DNA of 64,000 nucleotides, from contig NZ_JAPENM010000011.1 in the NCBI RefSeq assembly GCF_026342035.1, positions 32,989 through 96,988 of the forward strand, read 5' to 3'. The DNA is from Aldersonia sp. NBC_00410 (GTDB taxonomy: Bacteria > Actinomycetota > Actinomycetes > Mycobacteriales > Mycobacteriaceae). Position 1 is the first letter of the stretch. Each line of letters starts with the position of its first letter. Shown here in pieces: positions 27,255-35,397 of the stretch. The notes beneath the pieces are model-generated. The model saw only the letters and a list, made by a program, of their open reading frames with translations. It did not search any database and had not been told where the DNA came from. The translations under genes were made by a program, and so were the position numbers.

Positions 27255-27812
27255 GTGGCCACCCTCGAATCCAAGCGTTCCGTCCGTCGTGCCGCCGTCA
27301 CCGGCGCCCTGGTGCTCGGTGCGATTGTCGCGCCCGCGGCCCCGGCGCTCGCCGCTCCGGTGTCCGTGCCCGGCGTCGGCACCTTCGACATCCCCGAAAT
27401 CCCCGGTGTCGCACTGCCGCCGTTGCCGGGTGCGCCCGCCGCGCCGGCACCGGCGCCTGCGCCGCAGCTGACCGCGGGTGACCGCGCCTTGCAGGCCGCC
27501 GAGTCCAAGATCGGCGCGCCCTACGTCTATGGTGCGGCCGGCCCCAACTCGTTCGACTGCTCGGGCCTCGTGCAGTGGGCCTACTCGCAGGCCGGCGTCA
27601 ACGTGCCGCGCACCAGCGAGGCGCAGCTCGGCGCAGGCACACCCGTCGCGATCTCCGACCTGCGTCCCGGTGACCTCGTGTCGTTCTACGGCGGCGGCCA
27701 CTCCGGCCTGTACGCGGGCAACGGCAATGTCGTGCACGCGTCCACCTCGGGCCAGCCGGTGAAGGTTGCGGCGCTGTCGTCGATGCCGGTCTCGGGCGCC
27801 CGCCGCTACTGA
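27255..27812 (+). CDS. Secreted NlpC/P60 peptidoglycan endopeptidase, short form
   Basis: This 185-aa enzyme should cut D-Glu-mDAP bonds in peptidoglycan stems. It has a signal peptide (SVRRAAVTGALVLGAIVAPA to about residue 35, cut after ALA), a Pro/Ala-rich linker and an NlpC/P60 domain. The catalytic Cys is in NSFDCSGLVQWAY, the His in GHSGLYAGN and the third residue in VVHAST. The GTG at 27255 follows GGAG by about 10 nt. The c-di-AMP riboswitch lies immediately upstream, tying expression to wall stress or turgor signalling. Confidence 0.9.
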   Translation: MATLESKRSVRRAAVTGALVLGAIVAPAAPALAAPVSVPGVGTFDIPEIPGVALPPLPGAPAAPAPAPAPQLTAGDRALQAAESKIGAPYVYGAAGPNSFDCSGLVQWAYSQAGVNVPRTSEAQLGAGTPVAISDLRPGDLVSFYGGGHSGLYAGNGNVVHASTSGQPVKVAALSSMPVSGARRY

Positions 27813-27890
27813 GTTCGACCGACGGTCCGGAGTGGACACGAAAGGTTGCCATTCCGTAATCTTTCCGAGATCAATCGGAGTCCGGAATCG

Positions 27891-28967
27891 ATGACGAACG
27901 GAAGTGCGACTCGCGTGGCCCCTCACCGCATCCGTCGGCCGGTGGTCGGCATCCTCGCGACGGGGCTGCTCGGACTGGGTCTCGCGATCGGCCCGAGTTC
28001 GGCCGGAGCAGACCCCGTTGCGATCGGCAGCCCGAGCGAGGCGATGCAGCAGCTGTCCGATCTGTCGCGCCAGTCCGAGCAGACCAACGAGGCCGTACAC
28101 CAGGTGCAGGCCGACCTCGACGGCAAGATGGCCGCCTTGCAGGCCGCACAGGACCAGCAGGCGCGCGACCAGGCCGCGCTGACCGAGGCCAAGTCGCGGA
28201 TTGCCGGGTTGCAGCCGATGATCGACCGGGCCGCCGCAGCGTCCTACCGTGGTGCGCGCACCAACCCGCTGGTGTCGGTGCTGATGAGCGATTCGCCGCA
28301 ACAGGTGCTCGACCAGATGTCGGCCATCGACGTGATCTCCTCCGAGACCGGGGCAGAAACCACCGAATACAAAAACGCGATTGCCGCCGCCGCGGCCGCC
28401 GAGGACGCCTCGCGCAAATCGGCGGAGGTGGCGGGCAAGACGGCCGATCAGGCGCGCACCGACCGTGACACCCTCGCGGGCAAGCGCTCCTCGCTCGACG
28501 TCGAGATCGGCCGCGTCACCGAGGCGTGGGCGAAGATGTCCGGCCCCGAGCAGGCCGCGTACGCCGCGCAGGGCGTGCTGTCCGGCTTCAGCGTCGAAAC
28601 GCTGTTGCGCGGACTCACGCCCGGCAGCAATACCGGTGCACTGCAGGCCGCGCTCACCAGGGTCGGCGCTCCCTACGTCTGGGGCGCCACCGGCCCCGAC
28701 TCGTTCGACTGCTCGGGTCTGGTCGTCTGGGCGTACAAGCAGATCGGCAAGCCGCTACCGCGCACCAGCCAGGCGCAAGCCAGCGCCGGTACCCCGGTCG
28801 GCCGCGACGAACTGCAGCCCGGCGACATCGTGACCTTCTACTCCGACGCCTCACACGTCGGCATCTACGCCGGAAACGGACTGGTACTGCACGCCTCGAC
28901 CTTCGGTGTGCCGGTCGGTGTCTCGCCCATGTCGCAGATGCCGTTCCACGATGCCCGCCGCGTCTGA
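27891..28967 (+). CDS. ripC: Secreted NlpC/P60 endopeptidase with coiled coil (RipC-like)
   Basis: The protein (358 aa from 27891) has an Arg-rich start and signal peptide (RRPVVGILATGLLGLGLAIG), a long coiled coil (about 55-215, rich in Ala/Gln/Asp, like RipC/PcsB regulators) and a C-terminal NlpC/P60 domain with Cys in DSFDCSGLVVWAY and His in SHVGIYAGN. In mycobacteria the coiled coil is thought to receive FtsEX signals that switch the hydrolase on. It follows the short NlpC/P60 gene by 78 bp and may share its riboswitch-controlled transcript. A start at 27846 (TTG) is less likely. Confidence 0.88.
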   Translation: MTNGSATRVAPHRIRRPVVGILATGLLGLGLAIGPSSAGADPVAIGSPSEAMQQLSDLSRQSEQTNEAVHQVQADLDGKMAALQAAQDQQARDQAALTEAKSRIAGLQPMIDRAAAASYRGARTNPLVSVLMSDSPQQVLDQMSAIDVISSETGAETTEYKNAIAAAAAAEDASRKSAEVAGKTADQARTDRDTLAGKRSSLDVEIGRVTEAWAKMSGPEQAAYAAQGVLSGFSVETLLRGLTPGSNTGALQAALTRVGAPYVWGATGPDSFDCSGLVVWAYKQIGKPLPRTSQAQASAGTPVGRDELQPGDIVTFYSDASHVGIYAGNGLVLHASTFGVPVGVSPMSQMPFHDARRV

Positions 28968-30330
28968 GGCGGACTCCACCGACCGGCGAACCGGATCGAG
29001 GGGCCTCTCCGGCCGTGAATCGATTCTGCTCGCCGGCCTCGTCCTCGTGCTCGCGGCAATCCTCGTGATCATTGCCGTCGCGGTGCCGGATTCGCGATCC
29101 GCCGAGACGTCCGGTGCGAGGGACGCAACATCGGCCACCCCGGATCCCTACCTGGCGCAGCGGCGGCAGGGCGTGCAACGACTGCTCGACGGCTGGGCGG
29201 CCGCACTGCGCAGCGGCGATCCCGCCGCGCTCGACACCCTGTTCGACCCGCGTGCCGACCCGGTCTTCCGCGCCGCCGAACACGACCGTGCCGCGAACCT
29301 GCGCGACGTGCCGCTGGCCGATTGGGGTTTCGAGATCGGCGACGATCCCGAAACGCCCGTTCCCGCCGACGTTTTCACCGCACTCGACGCCTCCGATGCC
29401 TGGTACCCCACGGTGTGGCTGCGCTACGCGGTCGACGGCCCCGATGCGACATCGACGCGCAAACCGGTGTCGCTGACCGTGGCCAGACACGGCGACGACT
29501 GGTATCTGGTCTCGGATGCGCCGGTCGCCGGCCGCTCCACCTGGCGCGGCCCGTGGGACTTCGGACCGTTGATCGGCCGCCGCGTGCCCGGACCGGACGG
29601 CCGGGCGTCGGTGGTGCTCGGTCATCCTGACCAGACCGCGGAGGTCGTCGCCCTCGCTGCGGAGGTCGACGATGCCGAAGCCGCGGTGAGCGCAGTGTGG
29701 GGCCCGGACTGGGCCCGCGCTGTGCTCGTCGAAGCAGCAGGCGACCAGGCCGAGTTCGCCGCCCTGGCCGGCGCCAATCGCGATGCGTCCCAGGTCGCCG
29801 CGGTCACCGTGGCCGACGCCACGGACCGCGAGCACGACACGGCGACCGGGCAGCGCATCATCTTCAGCCCGGACGCGGCGGACGGGCTCACCGACGAGAC
29901 CCGCCGTTCGGTGCTGCGGCACGAACTCACCCACGTCGCCGCCCGCGCGAGCACGCTGGACGGCTCACCGATGTGGATCACCGAAGGCTTCGCCGACTAT
30001 GTCGGCCACCGCGGGTCCGATCAGGGGTTCGACCGGATCGCACCCACGCTGGCCGCCGCCGCGCGTTCCGGTGACCTGCCGGCCGCGCTGCCCGCCGACG
30101 CGGATTTCGCCGGGGCACGGGCGGTCCTGGCCTACGAGTGGGCGTGGTCGGTGAACGCCTTCGTCGCCGACGAATTCGGCGAACCGGCGCTGACCGCGCT
30201 GTACCGGGCGCTCTCGGACGGCCCGGCCGATCCGGAGCAGATCGATGCCGCGACGCGCGACGTGCTCGGTGTCGGCGCCGGCGAGCTGATCGATCGGTGG
30301 CGCGCATGGGTGACCCGACAGGTGAGCTGA
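28951..30330 (+). CDS. Membrane-anchored HExxH zinc metalloprotease-like protein
   Basis: The 459-aa protein has a short cytoplasmic tail, one membrane segment (ESILLAGLVLVLAAILVIIA) and a large outside region. RHELTHVAA (about residue 322) followed by WITEGFADYVG matches gluzincin-type HExxH ... E zinc sites (peptidase MA-like). The first half may be an NTF2-like domain (LLDGWAAALRSGDPAALDTL). The gene overlaps ripC by 17 nt, so the two are coupled; a role in processing wall or envelope proteins is inferred. The start ATG 28951 is chosen for the coupled position. Confidence 0.75.
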   Translation: MPAASEADSTDRRTGSRGLSGRESILLAGLVLVLAAILVIIAVAVPDSRSAETSGARDATSATPDPYLAQRRQGVQRLLDGWAAALRSGDPAALDTLFDPRADPVFRAAEHDRAANLRDVPLADWGFEIGDDPETPVPADVFTALDASDAWYPTVWLRYAVDGPDATSTRKPVSLTVARHGDDWYLVSDAPVAGRSTWRGPWDFGPLIGRRVPGPDGRASVVLGHPDQTAEVVALAAEVDDAEAAVSAVWGPDWARAVLVEAAGDQAEFAALAGANRDASQVAAVTVADATDREHDTATGQRIIFSPDAADGLTDETRRSVLRHELTHVAARASTLDGSPMWITEGFADYVGHRGSDQGFDRIAPTLAAAARSGDLPAALPADADFAGARAVLAYEWAWSVNAFVADEFGEPALTALYRALSDGPADPEQIDAATRDVLGVGAGELIDRWRAWVTRQVS

Positions 30331-30348
30331 ACCAAACGTCCGATCGCC

Positions 30349-30354
30349 TACGGT
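30349..30354 (+). promoter_or_regulatory. -10 element, leaderless-type, for pimB'
   Basis: TACGGT ends 7 nt before the ATG at 30362, with no ribosome-binding site between. The GTG at 30353 sometimes chosen as the start would overlap this element. Confidence 0.4.
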
Positions 30355-30361
30355 GTCCCAC

Positions 30362-31489
30362 ATGCCGCGGACGCTGCTGGTGACCAACGACTTCCCGCCC
30401 CGCCCCGGCGGCATCCAGTCCTATCTGCATGCCTTGGCCACCCGGTTGCCCGCCGACGAACTGGTCGTCTACGCGCCCCGCTGGCGTGGGGACAGCCACC
30501 GTCGATTCGACGCCAAGCAACCGTTCGAGGTGGTCCGCCATCCCACGACCCTGATGCTGCCGACGCCGCTGGTCGCCCGGCGTGCAGCCAAGCTGATTGC
30601 CGAACGCGAATGCGACACCGTCTGGTTCGGTGCCGCCGCGCCGCTGGCCCTGCTGTCGCCGGTGCTGCGGTCGGCAGGAGTGCGGCGCATTGTGGCCAGC
30701 ACACACGGTCACGAGGTGGGCTGGTCGATGCTGCCGGGTGCGCGGCAGTCGCTAAGGGTGATCGGGGACCACACCGACGTCGTCACTTACGTCAGCCGCT
30801 ACACCCGCGGCCGGTTCGCGGCGGCGTTCGGTCCGCGGGCGGCGCTCGAGCACGTGCCCCCCGGCGTCGATACCGGCGCCTTCCGCCCGGACCCGGGCGC
30901 CAGGTCGGAGTTGCGGGCCCGTTACCGGCTCGGCGACCGGCCCACCGTGCTGTGCCTGTCCCGGCTGGTACCTCGCAAGGGCCAGGACGCGTTGATCCGA
31001 GCGCTGCCCGCCATCCGCTCCCGTATCGACGGCGCCGTCCTGGTCATCGTCGGTGGCGGGCCCTACGAACAGGCACTACATCGCCTCGCGCAGCGCTGCG
31101 GGGTTGCCGACCACGTCGTGTTCACCGGCGGCGTGCCCGGCGCGGAGCTGGCTGCGCATCACACCATCGGCGACGTCTTCGCGATGCCGTGCCGCACGCG
31201 CGGGGCAGGCCTGGACGTCGAGGGCCTCGGCATCGTTTTCCTGGAGGCGTCCGCGGCCGGGGTTCCGGTCGTCGCGGGCACCTCCGGCGGTGCCCCGGAG
31301 ACGGTAATCGAGGGCAAAACCGGGCACGTCGTGGACGGCCGGTCCACCGATTCGATCGCCGCGGCCATAGCGGGCCTGCTCGCCGACCCCGACCGTGCCG
31401 CCGCGATGGGCGCGGCCGGGCGGGCCTGGGTCGAGCGGGACTGGCGTTGGGACAGCCTGGCCGGCCGGTTGCAGCGGCTGTTGCACTGA
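30362..31489 (+). CDS. pimB: Phosphatidylinositol mannoside mannosyltransferase PimB'
   Basis: PimB' adds the second mannose to PIM1, early in PIM/LAM glycolipid synthesis at the inner membrane. The 375-aa protein is a GT-B fold GT4 enzyme: N-terminal VTNDFPPRPGGIQSYL acceptor loop, VPPGVDTGAFRP, and the donor-binding EGLGIVFLEASAAGVPVVAG (E-x7-E). Identity as PimB' (Rv2188c) rests on neighbours ripC and the SRPBCC genes. In M. tuberculosis a fadD15 gene follows (recalled); here it is absent and a 24-bp tandem repeat spans the stop codon instead. Confidence 0.87.
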   Translation: MPRTLLVTNDFPPRPGGIQSYLHALATRLPADELVVYAPRWRGDSHRRFDAKQPFEVVRHPTTLMLPTPLVARRAAKLIAERECDTVWFGAAAPLALLSPVLRSAGVRRIVASTHGHEVGWSMLPGARQSLRVIGDHTDVVTYVSRYTRGRFAAAFGPRAALEHVPPGVDTGAFRPDPGARSELRARYRLGDRPTVLCLSRLVPRKGQDALIRALPAIRSRIDGAVLVIVGGGPYEQALHRLAQRCGVADHVVFTGGVPGAELAAHHTIGDVFAMPCRTRGAGLDVEGLGIVFLEASAAGVPVVAGTSGGAPETVIEGKTGHVVDGRSTDSIAAAIAGLLADPDRAAAMGAAGRAWVERDWRWDSLAGRLQRLLH

Positions 31490-31543
31490 GCCGGAGGGCG
31501 GCTGTTGCACTGAGCCGGAGGGCGGCTGTTGCACTGAGCCGGA
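31476..31543. repeat. 24-bp tandem repeat spanning the pimB' stop codon
   Basis: Copies start at 31476, 31500 and 31524 (the last truncated after 20 bp). Each is identical and contains TTGCACTGA, that is Leu-His-stop of pimB'. The stop used is in the first copy. Confidence 0.92.
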
Positions 31544-31608
31544 CCACGGCTGTGGTGCACTGCCACCGGATTGCGGCAGCCGCGCTACAAGCGCGCCGAC
31601 CATGCCAT

Positions 31609-31614
31609 TAGGCT
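31609..31614 (+). promoter_or_regulatory. -10 element, leaderless-type, for the SRPBCC gene
   Basis: TAGGCT ends 7 nt before the GTG at 31622; no Shine-Dalgarno sequence is seen. Confidence 0.4.
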
Positions 31615-31621
31615 CCCAGTG

Positions 31622-31996
31622 GTGAGCAGCATTCAGGTTGCCGACCAGACCTTCGTCGCGGGCGCGCCCGAGCGCGTCGCCGAGGCGATCGCGTCGCCGT
31701 CGAAATGGCGCGCGTGGTGGCCGGGTCTGCGCCTCGAGGTGCGAGAAGACCGCGCCGAGAAGGGAATTCGGTGGTCGGTGGCGGGCACGTTGACCGGCAC
31801 CATGGAGGTCTGGCTCGAGCCGTCGCTCGATGGCGTAATCCTGCACTATTTCCTGCACGCGGACCCTTCCCCGGATCGGCAGGTGCGCGATCTCGCGGCG
31901 GCCAACCGGGAGTGGCGGGTGGCAGGAAAACGCATGTCGTTCGAGGTGAAAGGACGCATCGAAGCGGGCCGCGCCGCCGGCGAGCCCGCCGCCTGA
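31622..31996 (+). CDS. SRPBCC-fold protein (Rv2186c-like)
   Basis: The 124-aa protein fits the START/polyketide-cyclase-like SRPBCC fold, which encloses a hydrophobic ligand: IQVADQTFVAGAPERVAEAI at the start, then WWPGLRLEV, WSVAGTLTGTMEVWLEP and a long C-terminal helix (DRQVRDLAAANREWRVAGKR). No catalytic residues can be assigned. It precedes a second SRPBCC gene by 93 bp; the pair sits between pimB' and the ArsA-like ATPase as in M. tuberculosis (recalled). The ligand may be a lipid; this is inference. Confidence 0.7.
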   Translation: MSSIQVADQTFVAGAPERVAEAIASPSKWRAWWPGLRLEVREDRAEKGIRWSVAGTLTGTMEVWLEPSLDGVILHYFLHADPSPDRQVRDLAAANREWRVAGKRMSFEVKGRIEAGRAAGEPAA

Positions 31997-32089
31997 CGGG
32001 CTCGGGGCGGTGCTGCCTCTCGACGCGCCGAACCCGATCGTGTGTGATAGGCAATCGGACCGCCGCCTGGGAAAGGAATCGTTGCCCGA

Positions 32090-32527
32090 ATGGCCGACAA
32101 GACCAAGAGATCGATCGACATCGACGCGCCGTCGGACAAGGTTATGGACGTCATCGCCGACCTTGCCGCGTACCCGGATTGGGTGTCGGCCGCACAATCT
32201 GTCGAGGTGCTCGAGTCCTTCCCGGACGGTCGCCCATCCAAGGCGAAGTTCGTCCTCGATGCGGGAATGCTCAAGGACACCTACGATTTGCAGTACGAGT
32301 GGGCGCCGGACGGCAAGTCCGTTCGGTGGCATCTGATCGCCGGTGGCCTGCAGAAGGCCCAGGACGGTGAGTACACCCTGGTCGACACCCCCAGCGGGGG
32401 CACCTCGGTGACCTATGAACTCACTGTCGACGTGAACATCCCGATGATCGGCATGTTCAAGCGCAAAGCCGAGAAGATGATCACCGATGCCGCCCTGAAG
32501 GAACTCAAGAAACGGGTCGAGGGCTGA
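32090..32527 (+). CDS. SRPBCC-fold protein (TB16.3/Rv2185c-like)
   Basis: This 145-aa protein has a clear SRPBCC pattern: KRSIDIDAPSDKVMDVIADL, YPDWVSAAQSVEVLESFPDG, YEWAPDGKSVRWHLI and the long C-terminal helix (MITDAALKELKKRVEG). It resembles the mycobacterial TB16.3 culture-filtrate protein (recalled), though no signal peptide is present. A hydrophobic cavity for a lipid or isoprenoid is expected from the fold. An AAAGGAATC element precedes the ATG. Its stop is followed closely by the ArsA-like gene. Confidence 0.8.
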   Translation: MADKTKRSIDIDAPSDKVMDVIADLAAYPDWVSAAQSVEVLESFPDGRPSKAKFVLDAGMLKDTYDLQYEWAPDGKSVRWHLIAGGLQKAQDGEYTLVDTPSGGTSVTYELTVDVNIPMIGMFKRKAEKMITDAALKELKKRVEG

Positions 32528-32580
32528 GCGTAGGAAACGGGCACGCACCCGGCCGAAGGACGGCGGACACGACGAGCACG

Positions 32581-33828
32581 GTTGAGTTCTTCGTCGGCAA
32601 AGGCGGCGTGGGAAAGACGACGCTCGCCTGTGCCGCCGCGATCGGACATGCCCAGCGCGGCAGGCGGGTGCTGGTCGCTTCCATCGACCAGGCTCACTCG
32701 GTGGCCGACGCCTTCGGGATCACGATCGCGCGGATGCCCGGCACGACTGCCGGCATTCATCGAGTAACCGAACGGCTCGACGCCGTGGAGATCGACTCGC
32801 TCGCGCTGCTCGAACAACGCTTCCGGGACACGACCCGGCTCATCGCCGCGGGCGGCAGGCACGAGCACGGTTTCGACCTCACCGCGCTCGACCCAGCCGA
32901 GCTCACCGGTCTACCCGGTGTGCAGGAGTTGCTCGCGCTCGCCGAGGTCGTCGAACTCGCAGGCAGCGACGAGTGGGACATCGTGATCGTGGATTGCGGT
33001 GCGACGGCCGATCTGCAGCGCACGATCGCGGCCCCGGCGACGCTGCTAGGCTACCTGGAACGGATCTGGCCGCAACACGAACGCGTCGGCGCGGCGATCG
33101 GTCCTGACCTGCGACTCGCGGTCGTGGTGGCGACCCTGGAACGCGCCGTGGAGGCGGTGACCGCGATTCGTGATCTGCTCGCCGACCGGGAGCGGACCAC
33201 CGCGCGGCTGGTCACCGTGCCGGAGCGGGTCGCGTTGGCCGAGGCTGCCAGGACCCGTTCGGCGATGGCGTTGTTGAACATGCGCCTCGACGGCGTGATC
33301 GTGAACAAGGTTCTCGATCAACTCGATTCGGCCTCGCGCGCGCCCGCAGACCCGGTCGTGCGCTGGTACCGCGAGCGCCGCGCCGGACAACTCGACATCA
33401 TCGCCGAACTCGAACGGGTCATGGCCGACGTGCCGATCGTCGTCGCGGCGCACACCGGAACGGAGCCGGTAGGGTTGGCGCCGCTCGGGGCACTGGCCGG
33501 CACCGTTTGCGAAGAACGGGTCGGCGTCGACGGTGGAGTGGCCAATGGCGCGCCGTCGACGGTGCGATTGGAATCGGGGGCCGGGGTGGATTCCATCTAC
33601 GCCATGCGGATGCATCTGCCGCTCGTCGATCCCGCAAGCCTGAGCCTGGGGCGAGCGGAGGACGACTTGATCGTGGGCGCGGACGGTGTGCGGCAGCGGG
33701 TGCGGCTGGCATCGGTGCTGCGGCGATGTGAGGTGGACAGCGCGGAACTCGACGGTCACAGCCTCGTCGTGCGGTTCCGGCCGAACCCGGCGGTGTGGCC
33801 GCAGCACAGCGACGGGACGCCCCTGTGA
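32581..33828 (+). CDS. ArsA/GET3-like P-loop ATPase (Rv2184c-like), no standard start codon
   Basis: The protein (about 415 aa) has the deviant Walker A GKGGVGKTT at its extreme N terminus, preceded by strand VEFFV, and a Walker B-like strand IVIVDCGATADL. C-terminal residues form a beta-rich domain (LPLVDPASLSLGRAEDDLIV), as in actinobacterial ArsA-like proteins. The oddity is the start: the only ATG/GTG/TTG in frame near the 5' end is GTG 32608, inside Walker A, which would destroy the ATP site. The frame is open back to a stop at 32416 without a standard start, so the end given here is the homology-expected one. Confidence 0.72.
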   Translation, partial: VEFFVGKGGVGKTTLACAAAIGHAQRGRRVLVASIDQAHSVADAFGITIARMPGTTAGIHRVTERLDAVEIDSLALLEQRFRDTTRLIAAGGRHEHGFDLTALDPAELTGLPGVQELLALAEVVELAGSDEWDIVIVDCGATADLQRTIAAPATLLGYLERIWPQHERVGAAIGPDLRLAVVVATLERAVEAVTAIRDLLADRERTTARLVTVPERVALAEAARTRSAMALLNMRLDGVIVNKVLDQLDSASRAPADPVVRWYRERRAGQLDIIAELERVMADVPIVVAAHTGTEPVGLAPLGALAGTVCEERVGVDGGVANGAPSTVRLESGAGVDSIYAMRMHLPLVDPASLSLGRAEDDLIVGADGVRQRVRLASVLRRCEVDSAELDGHSLVVRFRPNPAVWPQHSDGTPL

Positions 33829-34229
33829 CGGATTCGCACAGTGACCTCGCCGAAGAACTCCGGCTGCTCGTGGACACCGTGCTGGCACGGATGGAGCCGG
33901 CGTTGCGACGTGCCGCCACCGGCGAAGATCAGCAGGAGTGGGCGAGTTGCTCGTGGTGCCCCTTGTGCGCCGCGGTCGCGCTCGTCCGCGGCGAGCATCA
34001 CGAGGTGGTGGCCACCCTCGCCGAGCACGGGACCGCGATGGTGACGGTGCTGCGCGAAGCGCTCGCCGGGATGCCGGTCGACCCGATCTGGCCGCCCGGC
34101 CACGAACACAGCACGGACGGACCCGCCGGCGATCGGCGCCCTGCCGACCCCGATTCGGGTGGACGCGGATCCGCCGAGGTCGCCGATTCCAAGCAGTACA
34201 AGCCGATACCCGTCACGATCAAGACATGA
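33825..34229 (+). CDS. Small CxxC protein (Rv2183c-like)
   Basis: The 134-aa protein has an N-terminal helical part (SDLAEELRLLVDTVLARMEP), a CSWCPLCAAVALVRGE motif (C-x2-C-x2-C, likely metal- or disulfide-forming), and a low-complexity Pro/Asp/Gly tail ending KPIPVTIKT. The GTG overlaps the preceding stop (GTGA) and its own stop overlaps the glucokinase ATG (ATGA), so all three are translationally coupled. Function unknown; coupling suggests a partner of the ArsA-like ATPase. Confidence 0.75.
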   Translation: MTDSHSDLAEELRLLVDTVLARMEPALRRAATGEDQQEWASCSWCPLCAAVALVRGEHHEVVATLAEHGTAMVTVLREALAGMPVDPIWPPGHEHSTDGPAGDRRPADPDSGGRGSAEVADSKQYKPIPVTIKT

Positions 34230-35230
34230 GGACTTCCGCCGACGGCACCGGGCGTAGGCCCGCCGACGGCGCCGTGCGCGCGGCCACCGTCGGCATCGAC
34301 ATCGGCGGCACGAGCGTGCGCGCGTCGGTAGTGGACGCGTCCGGTCAGGTCATCGATACCACCCAGGCGCCGACCCCGCACTCGGCGCGCGCGCTCGAGG
34401 ACGGGCTCGAGCATGCGGTGCGCGAACTGGGCGGCCGGCACCGGATCGGCGCGGTCGGCCTCGCGGTCGCCGGGTTCATCACCGACGATCGCACCACCGT
34501 GCGGTTCGCGCCGCACTTGCCGTGGGTCGATGCCCCGGTCGCCCACGACCTCGGCAAGCGACTCGGCCTGCCGGTGCTGCTCGAACACGACGCGAACGCC
34601 GCGATGTGGGCCGAGCACCGATTCGGTTCCGCGGCCGGTGGGCACAACGCGGTGATGCTGGCGATCGGAACCGGGATCGGGGCGGCGCTGCTGGTCGACG
34701 GCGTGCTGTACCGCGGCAGTCACGGTGTGGCACCAGAACTCGGGCATATCCAGGTGGTGCCCGACGGGCGGGCCTGTCCGTGCGGCAAGCGCGGCTGCTG
34801 GGAGCGGTACTGCAGCGGAACCGCGCTGGCCGAGACGGCGATCGAACTGCTCGCCGCGGACCCGTCGCGGTCAACCATCTTGGCGCGCGAGGAGTTTCGC
34901 GATCCGGGCTCGTTGACCGGGCGCCGGGTGGCCGCCGCCGCGCAGGATGGCGACCGGATCGCACAGCGGGCGATGGCCGAGTTCGCCCGCTGGCTCGGCA
35001 TCGGCCTCGCGATGGTTGGTGACATCTACGATCCCGACCTCGTGGTGATCGCGGGCGGGGTGAGCACGTCGGCGCCGTTGTTTCTCGACGAGGCGCGCGA
35101 GAACTACGCCGGGTTGGTCACCGGAGCAGGGCACCGGCCGCTGGCCCGCATTCGCACCACCCAACTCGGGGAGGCCGCCGCGATGATCGGCGCCGCCGAA
35201 CTCGCCCGCGCCGCGTACTCCGTCGCCTGA
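34226..35230 (+). CDS. glk: ROK-family glucokinase
   Basis: The 334-aa kinase phosphorylates glucose with ATP. It has the phosphate-binding GIDIGGTSVRASVVD, the sugar/catalytic EHDANAAMWAEH, the ROK zinc signature CPCGKRGCWERYCSG and the family AIGTGIGAALLVDG. Polyphosphate use cannot be excluded. It overlaps the Rv2183c-like gene by 4 nt. In the recalled M. tuberculosis order no kinase lies at this point, so it is an insertion or a loss in the other lineage; pairing with the lipid/ATPase genes is unexplained. Confidence 0.87.
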   Translation: MRTSADGTGRRPADGAVRAATVGIDIGGTSVRASVVDASGQVIDTTQAPTPHSARALEDGLEHAVRELGGRHRIGAVGLAVAGFITDDRTTVRFAPHLPWVDAPVAHDLGKRLGLPVLLEHDANAAMWAEHRFGSAAGGHNAVMLAIGTGIGAALLVDGVLYRGSHGVAPELGHIQVVPDGRACPCGKRGCWERYCSGTALAETAIELLAADPSRSTILAREEFRDPGSLTGRRVAAAAQDGDRIAQRAMAEFARWLGIGLAMVGDIYDPDLVVIAGGVSTSAPLFLDEARENYAGLVTGAGHRPLARIRTTQLGEAAAMIGAAELARAAYSVA

Positions 35231-35397
35231 GCGGAACCTCTCCCGCGGAGGCAGCCGAGTGTGAGATTTCCCTGGACGAGTGACCGTTGTGTGGCTGGTA
35301 CCACTGTTGCTCGGTAGAGTCTTGACCATCCTCGTTCTGCCCGATCGGGCTCGCACGAGCGGAGCCTGCGCAGCGATATCAAGTCGGAAAGGACGCC

